Source of the DNA: Theobroma cacao
Lineage: Eukaryota; Streptophyta; Magnoliopsida; Malvales; Malvaceae
Length of the DNA stretch: 64,000 nt
Direction: 5' to 3'
Assembly (NCBI RefSeq): GCF_000208745.1
Contig: NC_030858.1
Location: 8,115,444 to 8,179,443, forward strand
Below are positions 12,164 to 25,989 of this stretch, piece after piece. The position numbers and the translations under genes are program-made. Under the pieces are notes generated by a model. The model ran no database searches, was not told the DNA's origin, and was given only the letters and a program-made list of their open reading frames with translations. Numbering within the stretch: position 1 is the stretch's first letter; every line of letters starts with the position of its first letter.

Positions 12164-14690
12164 GCCCGTGCATTACGCTCAAGATTGTTAATTGTTTTTT
12201 TTTTTTAATTCAGTTTAGAGCAGTTGGTGTATATGTAATGTTAATTGTATTAGTATATAAATTGTTGATGAATATTTAGGCTATATAAAGTATAAGCGTA
12301 GCCATTATGTGAGCATCGGATGTTTAAACAAAGTGATGATTATATTGTTGAAGAAAGGCTGATGCCTTGACATAAAAAGGAGAAAGCTTGCTTTTTTGTA
12401 GTTGGCAAGACTTTCTTGATAGTGTCATGTACAATAGTTGATTCAAAAGCTTGTAATAGAGTTGTGTATATTTAACAGAAATTGTGCAAAACTACTGCCT
12501 TCATACAAAAAGGAGAAGGCATTTTGCTTTGCAGTTGCTAAAAAATTCGAACAAACCCCAACACAAATCCAGTATGACACTATAGAACAAAACATGTAGA
12601 GAAGACAAATACGCTAAGTAAATCAAAACAAAAGGAATGAAACATACAGGAACCAGCAAATCATTACCATAACACCGGCAACAGGAGCAAAAAAGAAAAT
12701 AGACAAGAAAGTAAAAGGAAAATAGTAGGCAGGAAGGTTCTTGAATAGATTAAACAGAGCAAGAATACCAAAGTGCATGAATTATTTTCTGAGAATCCCA
12801 AAAGAACCTTAGGCAAAGTAGAATAAAAAATTTCAAAAGACCAAAAGAGACTTGAAATCTCTAAAAAATTTCAACAAACCCCAACATATATCCAGTATGG
12901 CACTACACAACAAAATCAAATAGTTGAACATGTCACCAAAGCACCACTGACAGACGGTGTAGCAAGAAGCCGTTCGGCATTCATCATCTGTTAAAAGTCG
13001 AGCCCCCAAAATAGGAATCCAAGCAGAGCCAAAAACAGTGGCCATACATTGCCGATGAAGTTGAAACCTAAAAGTGTAATCAATTGAACTAAAAGAATAG
13101 TAAGCAAAAAGATGAAGGAAAAATGAAAAACATCAATCGTGGTCCATCAAATTTGAAGGCTAAAGCCCAAAATATCAGCCACGTGTGGGAGGAAGCAAAG
13201 TCAGCAAAAAGATGAAGGAATAGCCCATGCCTCATATATCTCAAACCCACAGCAAAAAAATCAGCCATGTGACAGATGATTAAAGCTTGACGTGGAGCAA
13301 AACCAAAGCTTGAACGTGTCACAATTTGAGGCCCGTGCGTTGCGCTTAGGATTGCTAATTGTTTTTTAATTTAGTTTAAAGCAGTTGGTATAATAGACAT
13401 GTAAATATGTAATGTTAATTGTATTAGTATATAAACTGCGGTGAATATTTGGGCTATATAAAGTATTTTTTTACAAAAAATTCGTGCAGTGTAAGTGTAG
13501 TCATTATGTGAACATTCGATGTTTAAACAATTGTGATGATTATATTGTCGATGAAAGGTTGGTGCCTTGATATAAAAAGGAAAAAGCTTACTGTTTTGTA
13601 GTTGGTAAGATTATTTTGATAGTGTCATGTACAAAAGTTGATTCAAAAATTTGTAATAGAGTTGTACATATTTAACAGGGACTGTGTAAGATTACCGCCT
13701 TTATACAAAAAGGAGAAGGCATTCTGGTTTGCAATCACTAAAAAATTTCAACAAACCTTAACACAGATGCAGTATGGTACTACAAAACAAAACCAAACAA
13801 CAAACAAAAGACCAAAACATGTGGAGATGACAAACACATTAAGCAAATCAAACAAAAGAAATGAAATATACAAGAATCAACAAAGCACAACAAACCAAAA
13901 CCAAACCTTAACCACAACATGGACAACAGAAACAAAAAGGAATTCAGTAATCACAACACCGACAATAGGAAAAAAAGAAGACAAGAAAGTAAAGGGAAAA
14001 TAGTAGATAGGAAGGTTTTCGAATGGATTAAACAGAGCAAAAATACTAAAATGCATGAATTATTCTTTGCAAATCCCAAAAGGACCCCAGGCAAAGCAAA
14101 ATAAAAAATTTCAAAAGAGCAAAAGAGACTTGAAATCTCTAAAAAATTTCAACAAACCTCAACACGTATCCAGTATAGCACTATACAACAAAATCAAATA
14201 GTTGAACACGTCATCAAAGCACAACTGACAAATGCGTAGTTAAAAGCCATCCGATATTTATCATTTGCTAAGAGCCAAGCTCAAAAATAAAAAGTCAAGT
14301 AGAGCCAAAAACACCTGCTGCGATTGATAGCCGAGCCCCAAAAAAGGAACCCAAGTAGAGTGAAAAACAGCTGCCATATGTAGCCAACGAAACCGAAACC
14401 CAAAAATGTAATCAATTTAATTGAAAGAGGAGCAAGCAAAAAGAGTAAAAAGATGAAAGAAAAATGAAAAACATCAACCGGTGCCCATCAAATCTGAAGG
14501 CTAGAGCTAAAAAGTCAATCACCTGTGGGAGTAAGCAAAAGGAGCAAAAGGATGAAGGAATAGTCCAGAAGATCAACCATGATCTTAAACCCATAGCCAA
14601 AAAATCAGCTATGTGTCAGATGAGTAAAGCTCTACATTAAGCAAAACCAAAATCTAAACTTGTCACAATTTTGAAACCCTCTTAGGCATC
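12164..14690. repeat. Tandem duplication of a 1.2-1.35-kb non-coding repeat with internal sub-repeats
   Basis: Copy 1 (12164 to about 13330) and copy 2 (about 13331-14690) both begin with GCCCGTGCRTTRCGC and follow the same order of blocks: GTAATGTTAATTGTATTAGT, GGCTATATAAAGTA, GATGATTATATTGT, AAAAAGGAGAAGGCATT, and a closing AAAGCTTGACGTGGAGCAAA-type block. Within each copy a block with CAACAAACC, AACAC and CCAGTATGGCACTA occurs twice, near 12541 and 12863 and near 13740 and 14139. The open frames within are not conserved between copies. It could be a tandem non-autonomous Helitron or another unclassified transposon; the ends are not decisive. Confidence 0.65.
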
Positions 14691-14779
14691 CTTTTAATAT
14701 AGTTATAGGTTTTATATTTAAAGAAAAAAATAAAGTAAAAGTATTATAGTTGAAAACTCCAACTGCACTTCAACTATAG

Positions 14780-15318
14780 CAGAGCAAATGATTATTTTGG
14801 TTAACTTGATTTTGAATATCTAATAATCGAAATAATCGAATTTATATTTAAAAATAATCGAAACTAAATCGAATTTCACAAATAACTGAATTAATAGTAA
14901 CTAAATTAATTTGGTTAGTTTTTTCGATTTTCATAAACTAAACTTAAGAAATTTCTTTATTTGTGTTTTTGTATGTTTATTTATGTTGTTTTTTTTTATA
15001 AATCAATATTTCAAAAACATTAAAAATGATGATAAAAAATTAAGATAAATAGATGGATACTCATACAAATAATAATAATTAAAAATATAAAAAAAACAAT
15101 AATAAATAATTTATGATTTATTTTTCATGTGAAAATTTTATTATATTTTTATTCAAGTTCGAGTAATTCAATTAAGAAAATTTTTAATCGAAATTGAATG
15201 GAATTAACACTAATAACTGAATTATTTTAACGAAATTATTTGATGAATCGAACTAATCAAACCAAAAAAATCAAATTCAGTTCAATTTGATTCGATTTGT
15301 ATTTGTACACCCCTAACT
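14780..15318. mobile_element. MITE-like sequence with GGGGTGTACAAAT end
   Basis: The right end reads, on the minus strand, GGGGTGTACAAATACAAATC followed by AATCAAATTGAACTG, a common plant MITE terminus related to the element at 10153. The interior has many AATCGAA and TCGAAT words in both orientations. The left border is approximate and no target duplication was established. Confidence 0.4.
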
Positions 15319-15724
15319 GAAACTGCATCATGTCGGAGCTCCGTCGGTTACCAAATTGGGAAAAACAAAGGAATCAGACCGATCCGAACGAGGATATTCG
15401 GTTCACCCGCGTGACACGACCGATCCGCATTTGCAGCTTCACACGCGTCAGTACATGAAATTACGTACGAGTACGACCTTGTTACCTGCAAGTAAGAAAC
15501 GTTTACCAGATTCCATTATGTACCAAGCACGTCATCACGACGGACCCACCTAAACAGGTACACCCCGTAAAAGCAAAACTCCATCAACGGCCCAGATTGA
15601 TCCCAGAACACTAAGTAGAAAGAATAGCAAAGGGAAGGTAAAGATCTCTTCAATCATCCTCTACTTTGAATGTTCGATAAAAAAAACACCAAGGTTGATT
15701 TGATTGATAGGCTTAACGGCAGCC

Positions 15725-18700
15725 ATGGGAGGAGGTAATAAGAGAAGATCAAATAACAACAACAACAGCCATCATAGAACTAAGAGTAGCAAAGGAAGAT
15801 CAAGAACGGACCCCAAATCTTCATCGTCTCGAATCAGGAACTCTCTCTTTGTGGAGGGTGGTCTTTTATCTGATTGGCAGTTGGATTCTCGAGGTCCCCT
15901 TCTCTTATTTTTCCTATTTAACTGCCTGTTTTGTTGCTGAGAAATGAAAATGGGAAAACAAACGAAGCTTGTTTTTTGTCTTCATCTAGAATTTGTTAAA
16001 GCACTTAAGAAATCAAATGGGTTGATTATATGTTTTATTAAGTTATAATGAAACTTAGTTGGTGTTGGAATAATCAAAAAGGTTGCTTTCCGTATTGTGT
16101 TGGAGGAAGAAATCGTAAGATCAAGTGGGTTGTCTTTTCTAGTTAATAAGTTAATTTCTTTGAAGGTGGATGTAGGGTTGGAATAGTGAAAAATCTTTTC
16201 GGGGTGTTGAATTGCAGGAAGGAATAGAAATGAGAATTCAAATTTGGGGTCGAATTCTGATAGGGCAAAGGCTTCTGCTTCTAAAAACGGATCATCAAGG
16301 AAGTCTGGTGGGAGTGCTATAAGATATGAGTACCCTTCTCTCAATCTTCAAGTATGTTCCTTTGCATACCAAGAGTTGGTTGCTTTATGTAATTTGTATT
16401 TTCATAAAGTTGAGTTTTTGTTCCCCTCTGTGGTAAGCACAGGGAAAAAATAGAGTGAAGAGGGAACTAGTGACATTTGATTGCGTTAAAGACTGATTCA
16501 ATTTAAATTAAGGTTTTCGTATTGAAGCTCTTCGTTGGTATTGGTTTAATGTTTGTTTTCATGTGTGGTTTTCCCAATTCTAGTTTTTGTGGTTGTTGAA
16601 ATTGATCCTAATTTTATCACTATCAAACTGGCATTTTTACTTAGTTTCTAGTTTCTGCTATTTGATGAAACTTGGAGGTTCTGTAAGAGGTTAAATATTG
16701 GTTGTCACAAACTTTTTATTTTTGTTCTATACGTTATTTGAACTGAAATAATTTGTTGTAGAGCAATATTTCCTTGTGCATTTTTTTTACAGGAAGTAGC
16801 TCCAAATGGTCTGCAAATAATACCCTCATTTTTAAGGACGTGAGTAGGAAAACTTAGTGTAATATTAGCCCTGAATTAGTGAAGATGTTTCGCTCAGTAG
16901 CATGATGACCCTTTTCTTTTTTATTTTTATTTTGTCACGAAGGTCTCTTTTATTCCCCTTTTGCTTCTCTTTAAGAGTTGTGTTTTTCTTTTTCTTTTTT
17001 TTTGTGTGTGTTAATGTATTTGAGAGTTTTGAGGGATGATTAATCCTGATATTTGAAAGTCATTTTTCTCCTTCCTGCCCCTGGTATAATGAAGGTAAAT
17101 GATAAAGTCTTCCTACTTTGCCTAGTTAGTTTCATCCTTAAGAGGATCCCTCTCTAGCTCTGAGAAATGGCTTGCATCAATGCTTTATCTAGGATATTTT
17201 GCCCAAAACTCGTAGTTAACTATACTGACTAGATTGTGATGATAGTTTTTTATTTGGATTTCTAGCAGGATCCAGAATCAGGTGTTCATGAGTGCAATGG
17301 AGATAAAAAAATGGATGAGTCACACACTGTTGTTTTGTTTGATTCAAAGGAGACCCAAATTGTTGCTTACATGGATCAAACCACACCTCCAAAGCCCCAC
17401 CATGTAAAATATACTTATGAATACGATTCAGATTGTGTGCTAGGTGATAGCTCTCATAGAGGATTGGGTTTTGGTGATGAATCTGAGGCAAACCCCAGAG
17501 GAATTGAGTCATCTACAAAGCAAATAGAACAACAAGAGGGCGCATGTTCTGATTTATCGTCCTCTGAGAAGGAATTGGTTGCTGATCATGGTAATAATAG
17601 CAAGGTGGATGCAGAGGTGACTGAGGAATTGTTTGCTGATGCATCATCCTCAAAGAAAAACTCGAAAAACTCAGGGTTTTTGTCAATTGGAGGCATGAAG
17701 TTGTATACTCAAGATATGTCTGATGGAGAAACTGATGAGGACTATGATGGAGAATCACTAGATGATGAAAGCTCTGAGACAACCGATCAGGGGGAGCAAG
17801 ACGGAGTGTATGGGAGTGATGCCTCTGAAATTTTGTCTGATGATGACTCAGATATTGATGAAGAGGTTGCAGAAGATTACATAGAAGGAATTGGTGGGGG
17901 TGATAGTGTTTTAGATACCAAGTGGTTGGTAGGTCAGGCTTTGGATGAATCGAATGATGATAGTTCTTCTAGCAGTTCTATTAGTGAGACTTTAGAGAAG
18001 CTGGGTGGGATTGCACTCCAAGATGCGTCTAGGGAATATGGCATGCAGAAGTATCAGTCAAGAAAGAAATACTCTGGGGTTGCTAATGATGTTTTGTCAT
18101 CAGCTTTGGATGATCTTATGCTAGTGAAGGACCCAAGAACTGTATCTGCGAAAAAGAAGCATGTTGCCAGATTTCCTCAGTCTTGGCCTTTGCAGGAACA
18201 AAAGAGTAAAAATTCCAGAAGATTTCCAGGTAATGTTTGTTTACATAGGTTATCTCAATCCATATGCATTTAGTCTTCAGTGTGACGGTAAAAGCATCTT
18301 CTTTAGGTGCTTCTTTTCCATTTTTGTCCAGAAATTCTTAGGTTTTGTCTGGAATTGTGGAAAATTTATTGGAAGGAAAACTAGGAAAACAGAGAATTGT
18401 ATTAATAAAAATATATTACAGGTTCACTGCCATAAATTCCTTTGTTAACCTTTCTCAACTTATATTAGCAGTATTTCTCCTTTTGATTTGGCCTTGGTAT
18501 GCCAACATCTGAAAATTTCCAATATGAGGGCATTTAGTTTTTAAATGTTAACAAGTATATATTATTTTCAACTTTTTCATTTTGAAAAAGGGGAGTGTTA
18601 CTATTAATTCAAATGCAGTAGATTGGTTGCAGCCCTTTTTAAAAAAACTTGATTTTGCTATCATGTTCTTTCTGGTACATTGATATCCTGAATGCAAATC

Positions 18701-21700
18701 GTGTTGTATATCCTTATAACATGCTTTACCATTCAGGTGAAAAGAAGAAATATCGTAAGGAAATGATTGCTGTGAAGCGTCGTGAAAGAATGCTTCGCCG
18801 GGGAGTTGATCTTGAGCAAATAAATTCGGTAAAACGAAAAACTTTTAAGAGATTTAACAACCCGCTTGTGCCTTTTATTGCATGTGTGATGATTATTGAT
18901 GCGATTTGTTTTCTCATAGCATAGTTATCTTTTTTCTTCTTCTTTTTTTTTTTTATAGCACACTCTCATAGTCATAGGGTTTTGCTATGTCATTAATGTT
19001 CTTCTTCTCCTTCTTCCACATTTTGAGTTTCTATAACTGTTATTTAAGTTTGAAATCTTTTGTTTGTATCTTTTAGACAGGGTTTTAAATAGTGGCCCTG
19101 TCATGGTGTAGCGACCGCTATTTTGCAGTAGTGGCAGCTTCTGCATCTGCTTTTGGCCGCTATTCATCTGTTAATTTGAATCACATTCTTAGTGGCATGT
19201 AATGGCCATAATAAAATGGTTTAGTGGTCCCTCGCGCCATAGCAGACTAACAGTGGCCGCTTTCCCATCCCTATCATGGGTTTCCCCCTTTTCCCCTGTT
19301 TCAGTTTCTAAAGAAAATTTTCTTAGAAAACAGCCTAATGCCCACAAAGAAATAACCTTAGATCTAAAATTATTGAACAAATTACCATAAACAATCAATT
19401 TGAGCTTTAAACAAAAGAAAACAGATCAATTTTCGAGGGAAGAAGCAAAATTTTCTCAACAATCTCTCTTTGAAATTTTTTCTATAGAAGAATTGTTATA
19501 TAAACACATGAGAGTGTACTGGCAGTATTATGGCAGCCTATCTTGATTTTTGTGGGGTGGAAACTTGCATCTACAAATTGAGGATAGATGGGTTGCTACC
19601 CTGCTATGATACTCGTTTGAGAAAGAAGCTAAGCAATCTGCCACTTTGACCACTGTTCGAGGATGTCAGATGGCTGTTGGCAAGGTTGATTGAGTTAGGA
19701 TCTCCATTTGCGGGAGATAAGAGGAGGTAGTCAGACCATGTGATGCTAGGATCTTGTTCCCATAAGAAAATACAAAAACGAGATTGAAGAAAAGAAAGGT
19801 GGAGGGCTCTGGCCAAGAGTGAGTTTTGAAGCAAATAATTTGGTGGGAGGGAGAAAGAGAATTTTTTGTAGGACAGTGTGCTTATTATCGGTTGTGTGAA
19901 AATTTGACTTTAGAGGGAAGAATTGGTTTGGGAGGAGAGTAGAAATTTCTGAGCGTGAAGTTTTTTTTTTTTTTTTTTGACCTTTAATTAACAATATTAT
20001 ATACTTGGTTTTAATATATAAAGATAATTATAATATTTAATTTTATGATGTTATTATGATTTTTTAAGGAGTGAAAGTGCAATAAATAATTCAAATATTA
20101 TGGAAAAGAGTTGTCGGGCTATGATTATAGAATTTTGGAGAAAGGGGTGCAACAAAAAGAAAATTTGCGACTGCAACAGTTGCAAGCAAAGGTAATGTGT
20201 ATGCAACACCCGCAACTATGATAAACATTATGTGACTGAAAATGCGGATGCAACCTCATTAAAATCCCTGATTTTAGATATCTCTAGACATTATTACTAG
20301 TTATAATTGAACTACCTTGTCCCACCTCATGCTGGCACCTAAAGATTTCCTTTGGGTCAGAAAATATTTGAAATAGATTTAGAACAGCTATACTTGTGAA
20401 GAATTAATGAAAAAAGGATGCTATTTAAGTCTTTCATTTTTCTCTTTGTATAAGACAAGGAACAAAGTTTTATGTTCAGGAACAACTAGACGAAATAGTG
20501 TGCTCCATAGGCTTTTCTCCTATTTGAGAACCTTACCGGATTGAACTGAATTATTTTTTTTCTTTTCATTTCTTTTCATAGTTTATATTAGCAGAGGTGG
20601 TCCCAATAAATACAAAGCAAATTGACATAAAGGTGATAGAAAACAATCTATTAATTTGATTAAGTGAAGATAGAGTAGGTTGAGATATTGCATCAGAGGT
20701 CAGTGAATAATTGTGCAAGTCCACTTACATGCAGATATTTTCTTCTCATTGGAATTTAGCATATAAGCTTTTGCACTCTTTGGAGGATTAGAGAAGTACA
20801 ATGCTACAGTTTTTAAGTAGAGAAACTGATGTAGCCAGAAGGTTTAGGACAATTAGAACTCAACAATTAGGCTTGAATGGGGTTGATTGTGTTTGGAACA
20901 ATAAAAGATAATTGGGTTTTAAAGAAACCTCTTGAATAAAAATTCAGAATAACAAAGATGAAATAATAATAATTCTCTATCTAGGACCACCTATTTATGC
21001 TAGGTAAGATAAATCCTAATCAAATAGTAATTCTAATCCTAAATAAAGACTTAAAGTACTAAAATTCTAATAAGGATAGAAAAATAAATCTCAAACTAAA
21101 GAAAATAAAATCCTATGCCAACAAAAATATTAAATAAAATAGAATCCTAGATGTACCTGCGTCAGAAACAAATTCTGAAATCGTTTAATTAGCACAAAAA
21201 GTCCTTGCTCTTAATGATCTTACTCAAGATATGGTCTGAAATAGAATACAATGGCAAAATCTGATCTATGTAGCTGACGTGTCATAGTGGGAAAAGGACT
21301 GGTTGTTCTTGTTATTTTGGTTAGTAATCTTGATGCAAGATTCAAATTTATTCTGTCACAAGTGGATAAGGCACAGTAAATGCTAAATGAATGGTGAATG
21401 ACCAGTACATTTAAATGATTTAAGCTTGTCCATCATTATTTACTCGTATAACTTTGTTTTTTAAGTAGCAGCACAAATCCTGTGATATTACTTTTACTAG
21501 CAGCAGAAATCCTGTGATATTTCCACAGGATTAAATAAGTGTTATTATTGCCTTACATAAAAAAATAAAAATAAAACCTTGTAAAGAATTTGTTATGAGA
21601 TCAATGTGTAAACTTAATTAGTTATACAACTTCCGTAAACAATACTAGTGGACAAGGAAATAAGAATGAGTACATGATATTAAAGTATAAGTGGAGATTT

Positions 21701-24449
21701 TGGGGAAAGCTTAAATTTTGACTTTCACTCTTTAGCTTGAATGAATATTCCATGGAAACTATCTTATATAATTCATTTTTCAATGTAAAAAAGGCTAATA
21801 GAATAATAGGAAAATAAAGTGTGATAATGTATTTATATAAGTGTATTAAATTCAAAGTTCTGGGAAATTATAGGATTGGATTATTGAAGATGAAACAAAC
21901 AATTCTATCTCTTTTATTCACTATACGGCAATGCTCTGAGACGAAGGAAACTTTTGAAGTAATTATTAGATCAATATTGTATTATCATGGCTGGTTCAGG
22001 ACTTTAACTGCTCCATGGTTTGATGAATTGTAGAAATTAGAGCAGATTGTTTTGGATGGGGTTGATATGTTTGCTTTTCAACCCATGCATCATCGAGATT
22101 GTTCCCAGGTACGAATCTATGGTTTAACTTTAGCAGTTTGAAATTTATTTTCATATTCAGCCCCCTCCCCCTCTTGTTTGTTCTGCATCATTTTTACCTT
22201 ATCGGCTTATCTTACAGGCGTGGATCATCTTCTGCCATGAGATGATGAGATGCAATCATTATATGACAATTTTATCTTAGTGCAATTGAATGGCTTGTTT
22301 CATTAGTATCAAATGAAGGATAAGGTTTATTTGGTTTTAAATAAGGCTATGACTTGGAGAATTATGTTAGTATGTACTGGAGAGCAGATTATCTACGAGG
22401 ATTATCTATGAACTTATTTGATAAAAGTAGACTCCAGTTAGAATAAGAACGAGAAGCTTCTATTACTAGGAGACATGCTTTTAAAGTTAATCAGTGTTTT
22501 GAAACATAATGTGTTATCCCATCACCTTGGTATAGTCATTAGGAAGTAAAAAATGAATTGCCTTATTTAGTTCTTGTGCGTTATCCAAGTAAGCCTTCAG
22601 GTGCCAGGTGGATAGTGCACAATAGCTTGTAACCCACCGGCCATGAGGCAACTTTTTTGTCTTCTTAAACATTTTCCCCAACACAATGTTGCTAATGCTC
22701 AGGAAACCTGAGGCATTGCTTCATCTAATAGTGTTTAGGCATACTTCTATTTGTTTTTGTAGTTTCATTTACATTGACAGCAGTAACTTTGCTTTTATTC
22801 TCAGGTCATAGTTTGAAAGAGTTTGTTAATTTCATGGTTTACAAATGCTTGTTGTGATGCTTCAATGCTTCCAATTGGTGATTTCCTTTATGTCTTGTGG
22901 TATTGGCAGCCTTGTTTAGTCATCATAATGGTTTTTTATTTGATGTTCTCATTCTTTTTCATGAAGTACATTTGAGCTTTTAGAATAATTTTCTGCAACT
23001 CTTTATATCAACTTAGCTGAAAATATTAATTCATTAATGTTCAGTTTGAAAAGTTACTCTGTTAAACCAAATCTATGGCCTAGCAAAGCAAATGTCATCA
23101 GCGGTGTCAAAGAAGATGAATTGTAGGATGAAAATATTAGTTACCCAAATTAACTCTTGCATTGAATGGAACAGAAACCAATTAAGGAATCCTGTTTTGA
23201 AATTGAATGTGGAGGTCTGAGTTAAATCAACATAAAAGTGAGGCTTTTATCTTCAGTTTTACCAAGCTGATGACTCCTTTGCCGATATTGGAGTATATTT
23301 GATGTGCTTCATGTCTCTGTAGGTACAAAGATTAGCTGCAATTTATCGCTTGTCCAGCGGCTGCCAAGGTTCTGGCAAGAAAAGGTAATTAGTATGTCTG
23401 CTGCATGATTTAGAAATGGAATTAATGCTTAAACTTGATGCCCTTTCCTTTTACAGGTTCGTGACAGTGACACGCACACAATACACATCCTTGCCATCTT
23501 CCACCAACAAACTTCGCCTGGAAAAGGTTCTAATTGTTGTTAGCTACATTCTTATGATTATACACTGCATACAGAGGATTGTGCATTTATATTTTATCCA
23601 ATTGTTAATTTGATGTTATATTGCCCGTCTCAAGTTACAGTATGTAATTGGACAGTCTCTTAATGGCAACTGAGCAAACTTATAACCATGTTTTTTTTTT
23701 TTCCTGGATTTCAGCTAATTGGAGCTGGCAATGAGGATGCAGACTTTGCTGTTAATGAAGGCTTTAATAGAAAGTCAGTGGCTGCAGGTAGAACAAAAGC
23801 AGAGAAGGTTGGTAAAGGGAGTGGCTTAAAGAAAGCCAATTCAAGTTACATTGGTGAATTGATTGAGAAAGAACGAAGTGGGAAAAAGGGTTCATACGCA
23901 AATCAACCTGTCTCATTTGTATCAAGTGGCCACATGTCATCAGAAACTGTTGAGGTCAGAACGATGGATCCTGAGGGTACAGCAGAAACTTGTGAACATA
24001 AGGGTATAGTCAGCTCAGCACAGTTTGGTGCATTTGAGGTACACACCAAGGGTTTTGGATCCAAAATGATGGCTAAAATGGGATTTGTCGATGGTGGAGG
24101 TTTGGGAAAAGATGGTCAAGGAATGGCACGGCCTATTGAAGTCATACAGCGGCCTAAGTCACTTGGGTTGGGTGTTGATTTCCCCAGCGCAAGTAGTGAC
24201 TCAGACATGGTTCAAAATATATCCAGTCGAGCTTCTGAAAGGCGTACCAAAGGATTTGGTAACTCAGCCAGGGGTCAGCATAAAGGTTTTGGAGCTTTTG
24301 AAAAGCATACCAAAGGTTTTGGATCCAAGATGATGGCCAAGATGGGTTTTGTTGAAGGAATGGGCTTGGGTAAGGATTCACAAGGCATGGTGAATCCTTT
24401 AGTTGCTGCTAGGCTCCCAAAATCGCGAGGATTGGGTGCTAAACATTAG
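15725..24449 (+). CDS. R3H and double G-patch nucleic-acid-binding protein
   Basis: Eight exons join to a 765-residue protein: 15725-15893, 16218-16351, 17269-18229, 18737-18828, 22034-22108, 23323-23384, 23457-23526 and 23715-24449. All borders are GT..AG and phases agree. The start is the ATG in GCAGCCATGGGAGG. The N-terminus is basic and Asn/Ser-rich. Exon 3 carries an acidic Asp/Glu/Ser region. Exon 4 is strongly basic (KKKYRKEM, KRRERMLRRG). Exons 5-7 encode an R3H-like domain (about 455-525) with QPMHHRDCSQ and RFVTVTRT. Exon 8 holds two G-patches (about 626-674 and 714-762), each with TKGFGSKMMAKMGF and GLGKD. R3H domains bind single-stranded nucleic acid and G-patches commonly activate DEAH helicases, so a nuclear role in RNA processing or ribosome assembly is likely. 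The exon 1 donor (GTCCCC) is weak. Confidence 0.85.
19078..20270. mobile_element. Non-autonomous hAT-like element in intron 4 of the G-patch gene
   Basis: The left end CAGGGTTTTAAATAGTGGCC pairs with the reverse complement of the right end, CAGGGATTTTAATGAGGTTG. The CAGGG start is typical of hAT transposons. The flanking octamers CTTTTAGA (19070-19077) and ATTTTAGA (20271-20278) agree at seven of eight bases, as expected for an aged 8-bp hAT target duplication. The 1193-bp element has no transposase. It accounts for over a third of an intron more than 3 kb long and leaves the exon borders untouched. Confidence 0.7.
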
Positions 24450-25989
24450 ATGTCATGCCTTAAATGAATGTACAAGAGGCTAACATTTGACTACTAACAG
24501 TTATTCGGTCAGTTCCTTTATCATTTCCCTGGTTTAGGACCTGTTTTCATTAGTTGGGGCTGTCAGGCCCTTCCATTTCAATTAGTTTATAGGGTGGTGA
24601 CACTGAATATCCAGGATGTATTGATAGAAGCCACAAATTAAAGTTGCAAAAGGCATTAAATGAATGCCTGTATGTGTTTGGAGCCCTTCAAGCCTTATTT
24701 TTGGCGTGGTTGTGACTGGTGGGAGCTGTAAAGAAGTCTTGTTTTGAGTGCTTCCCCATGTGACAAGACACAGTTCGATCAGGAAATGTGAAAAACACTG
24801 CCCCATCCAATCACGTAAACTTCCTTCTTTAAGCCTTTTATTGTGGGTGATTACTACATGGAGCTCCGCTCTCGTGAGGTCCTGGTGCATGAGCCGTTCT
24901 ATTTCATGGCTTTATTATCCAGAAATTAAGTTAATACTATCATATATTTAAAAGTAATTAAAATGTAATTTACATTTAAAAATAAAATTTTTGTCAAAAT
25001 TAAAAAAAATAACATAAAAATAATTTTCGAAAATGAGACAAGCCGGAATCAAGTTACATATATATTTTTCGAGTTAGGATCAGATACTAAAAGTAAAATC
25101 CAATGTCAAAGCAAGGTGGGTTCAAGTTAATAAAACGTTGGGTCGAATTCGGCATATAAAATTTTGTCTCTTCGTGATGTTATGTGTCACTGTTTTAAAA
25201 AAGAATAGTGAATCTTAAATTAGCTGTATATTAGAGTATAATTGTATATTTAAATATTCACATTATCTTCAATTTATGAAATACTTTTTGTAAGCTAAAA
25301 TCATGAAACTCGATAGATTAAAATAGATAAAATTTTACAGATTAATGTGGATTGAGATATCATATTTTAAAAAAAAATAAAAGCAAGTGAAGAAATATGA
25401 TTAACATACGTAAAAAGTGTTTATGAATTTGTTAAACAATTTATTCGTGTTCAATTGTTTAACCCTATAAATATCGGTTTAAATTAAGATTACATGTGCC
25501 ATCTTTCTTTTGTCTTTTTCTATGTATAACCTTTATCACGAATTACACCAAACAAGTTACATTTGTTCACGTTTTTGCTTGTTTAATTCTTCCAGATTTA
25601 ACTTTGGTTTTGTCCTTCATCTAATGACCGGTTGCGTGTCTGCATGGGGGGTTTCACGCGGACCACACAGCTACATGCTCGCCCTTTCTTATTGCTTCGT
25701 GGTGAGGTCTCTGCATCATGGCCCGTATGGTATACCTTTCATTCTGTAGGACATTTAATCAGAATATTATTTTAAGCTAAAGATTTAGCATAAGACAAGT
25801 CTATGTACATTAACAGCTCACTTAACTCTACAAGTGGGAATCTTGGTTCCAACCTCCAAGCCATGTGATTATTGTACATCATCATCATCTTTTTTTGGTA
25901 CTCAATCACCGCATTGCAATTTTGGTTCGTGGGGCACACACATCAAATTTGTTTAACTATAACAAGAAATTGCATTATGTATATATATA
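24450..25989. other. 3' flank of G-patch gene and intergenic DNA
   Basis: The first few hundred bases are less AT-rich and should include the 3' UTR. Beyond about 24930 the sequence is AT-rich with no gene recognised. The frame at 25510-25749 has no family resemblance. Confidence 0.5.
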
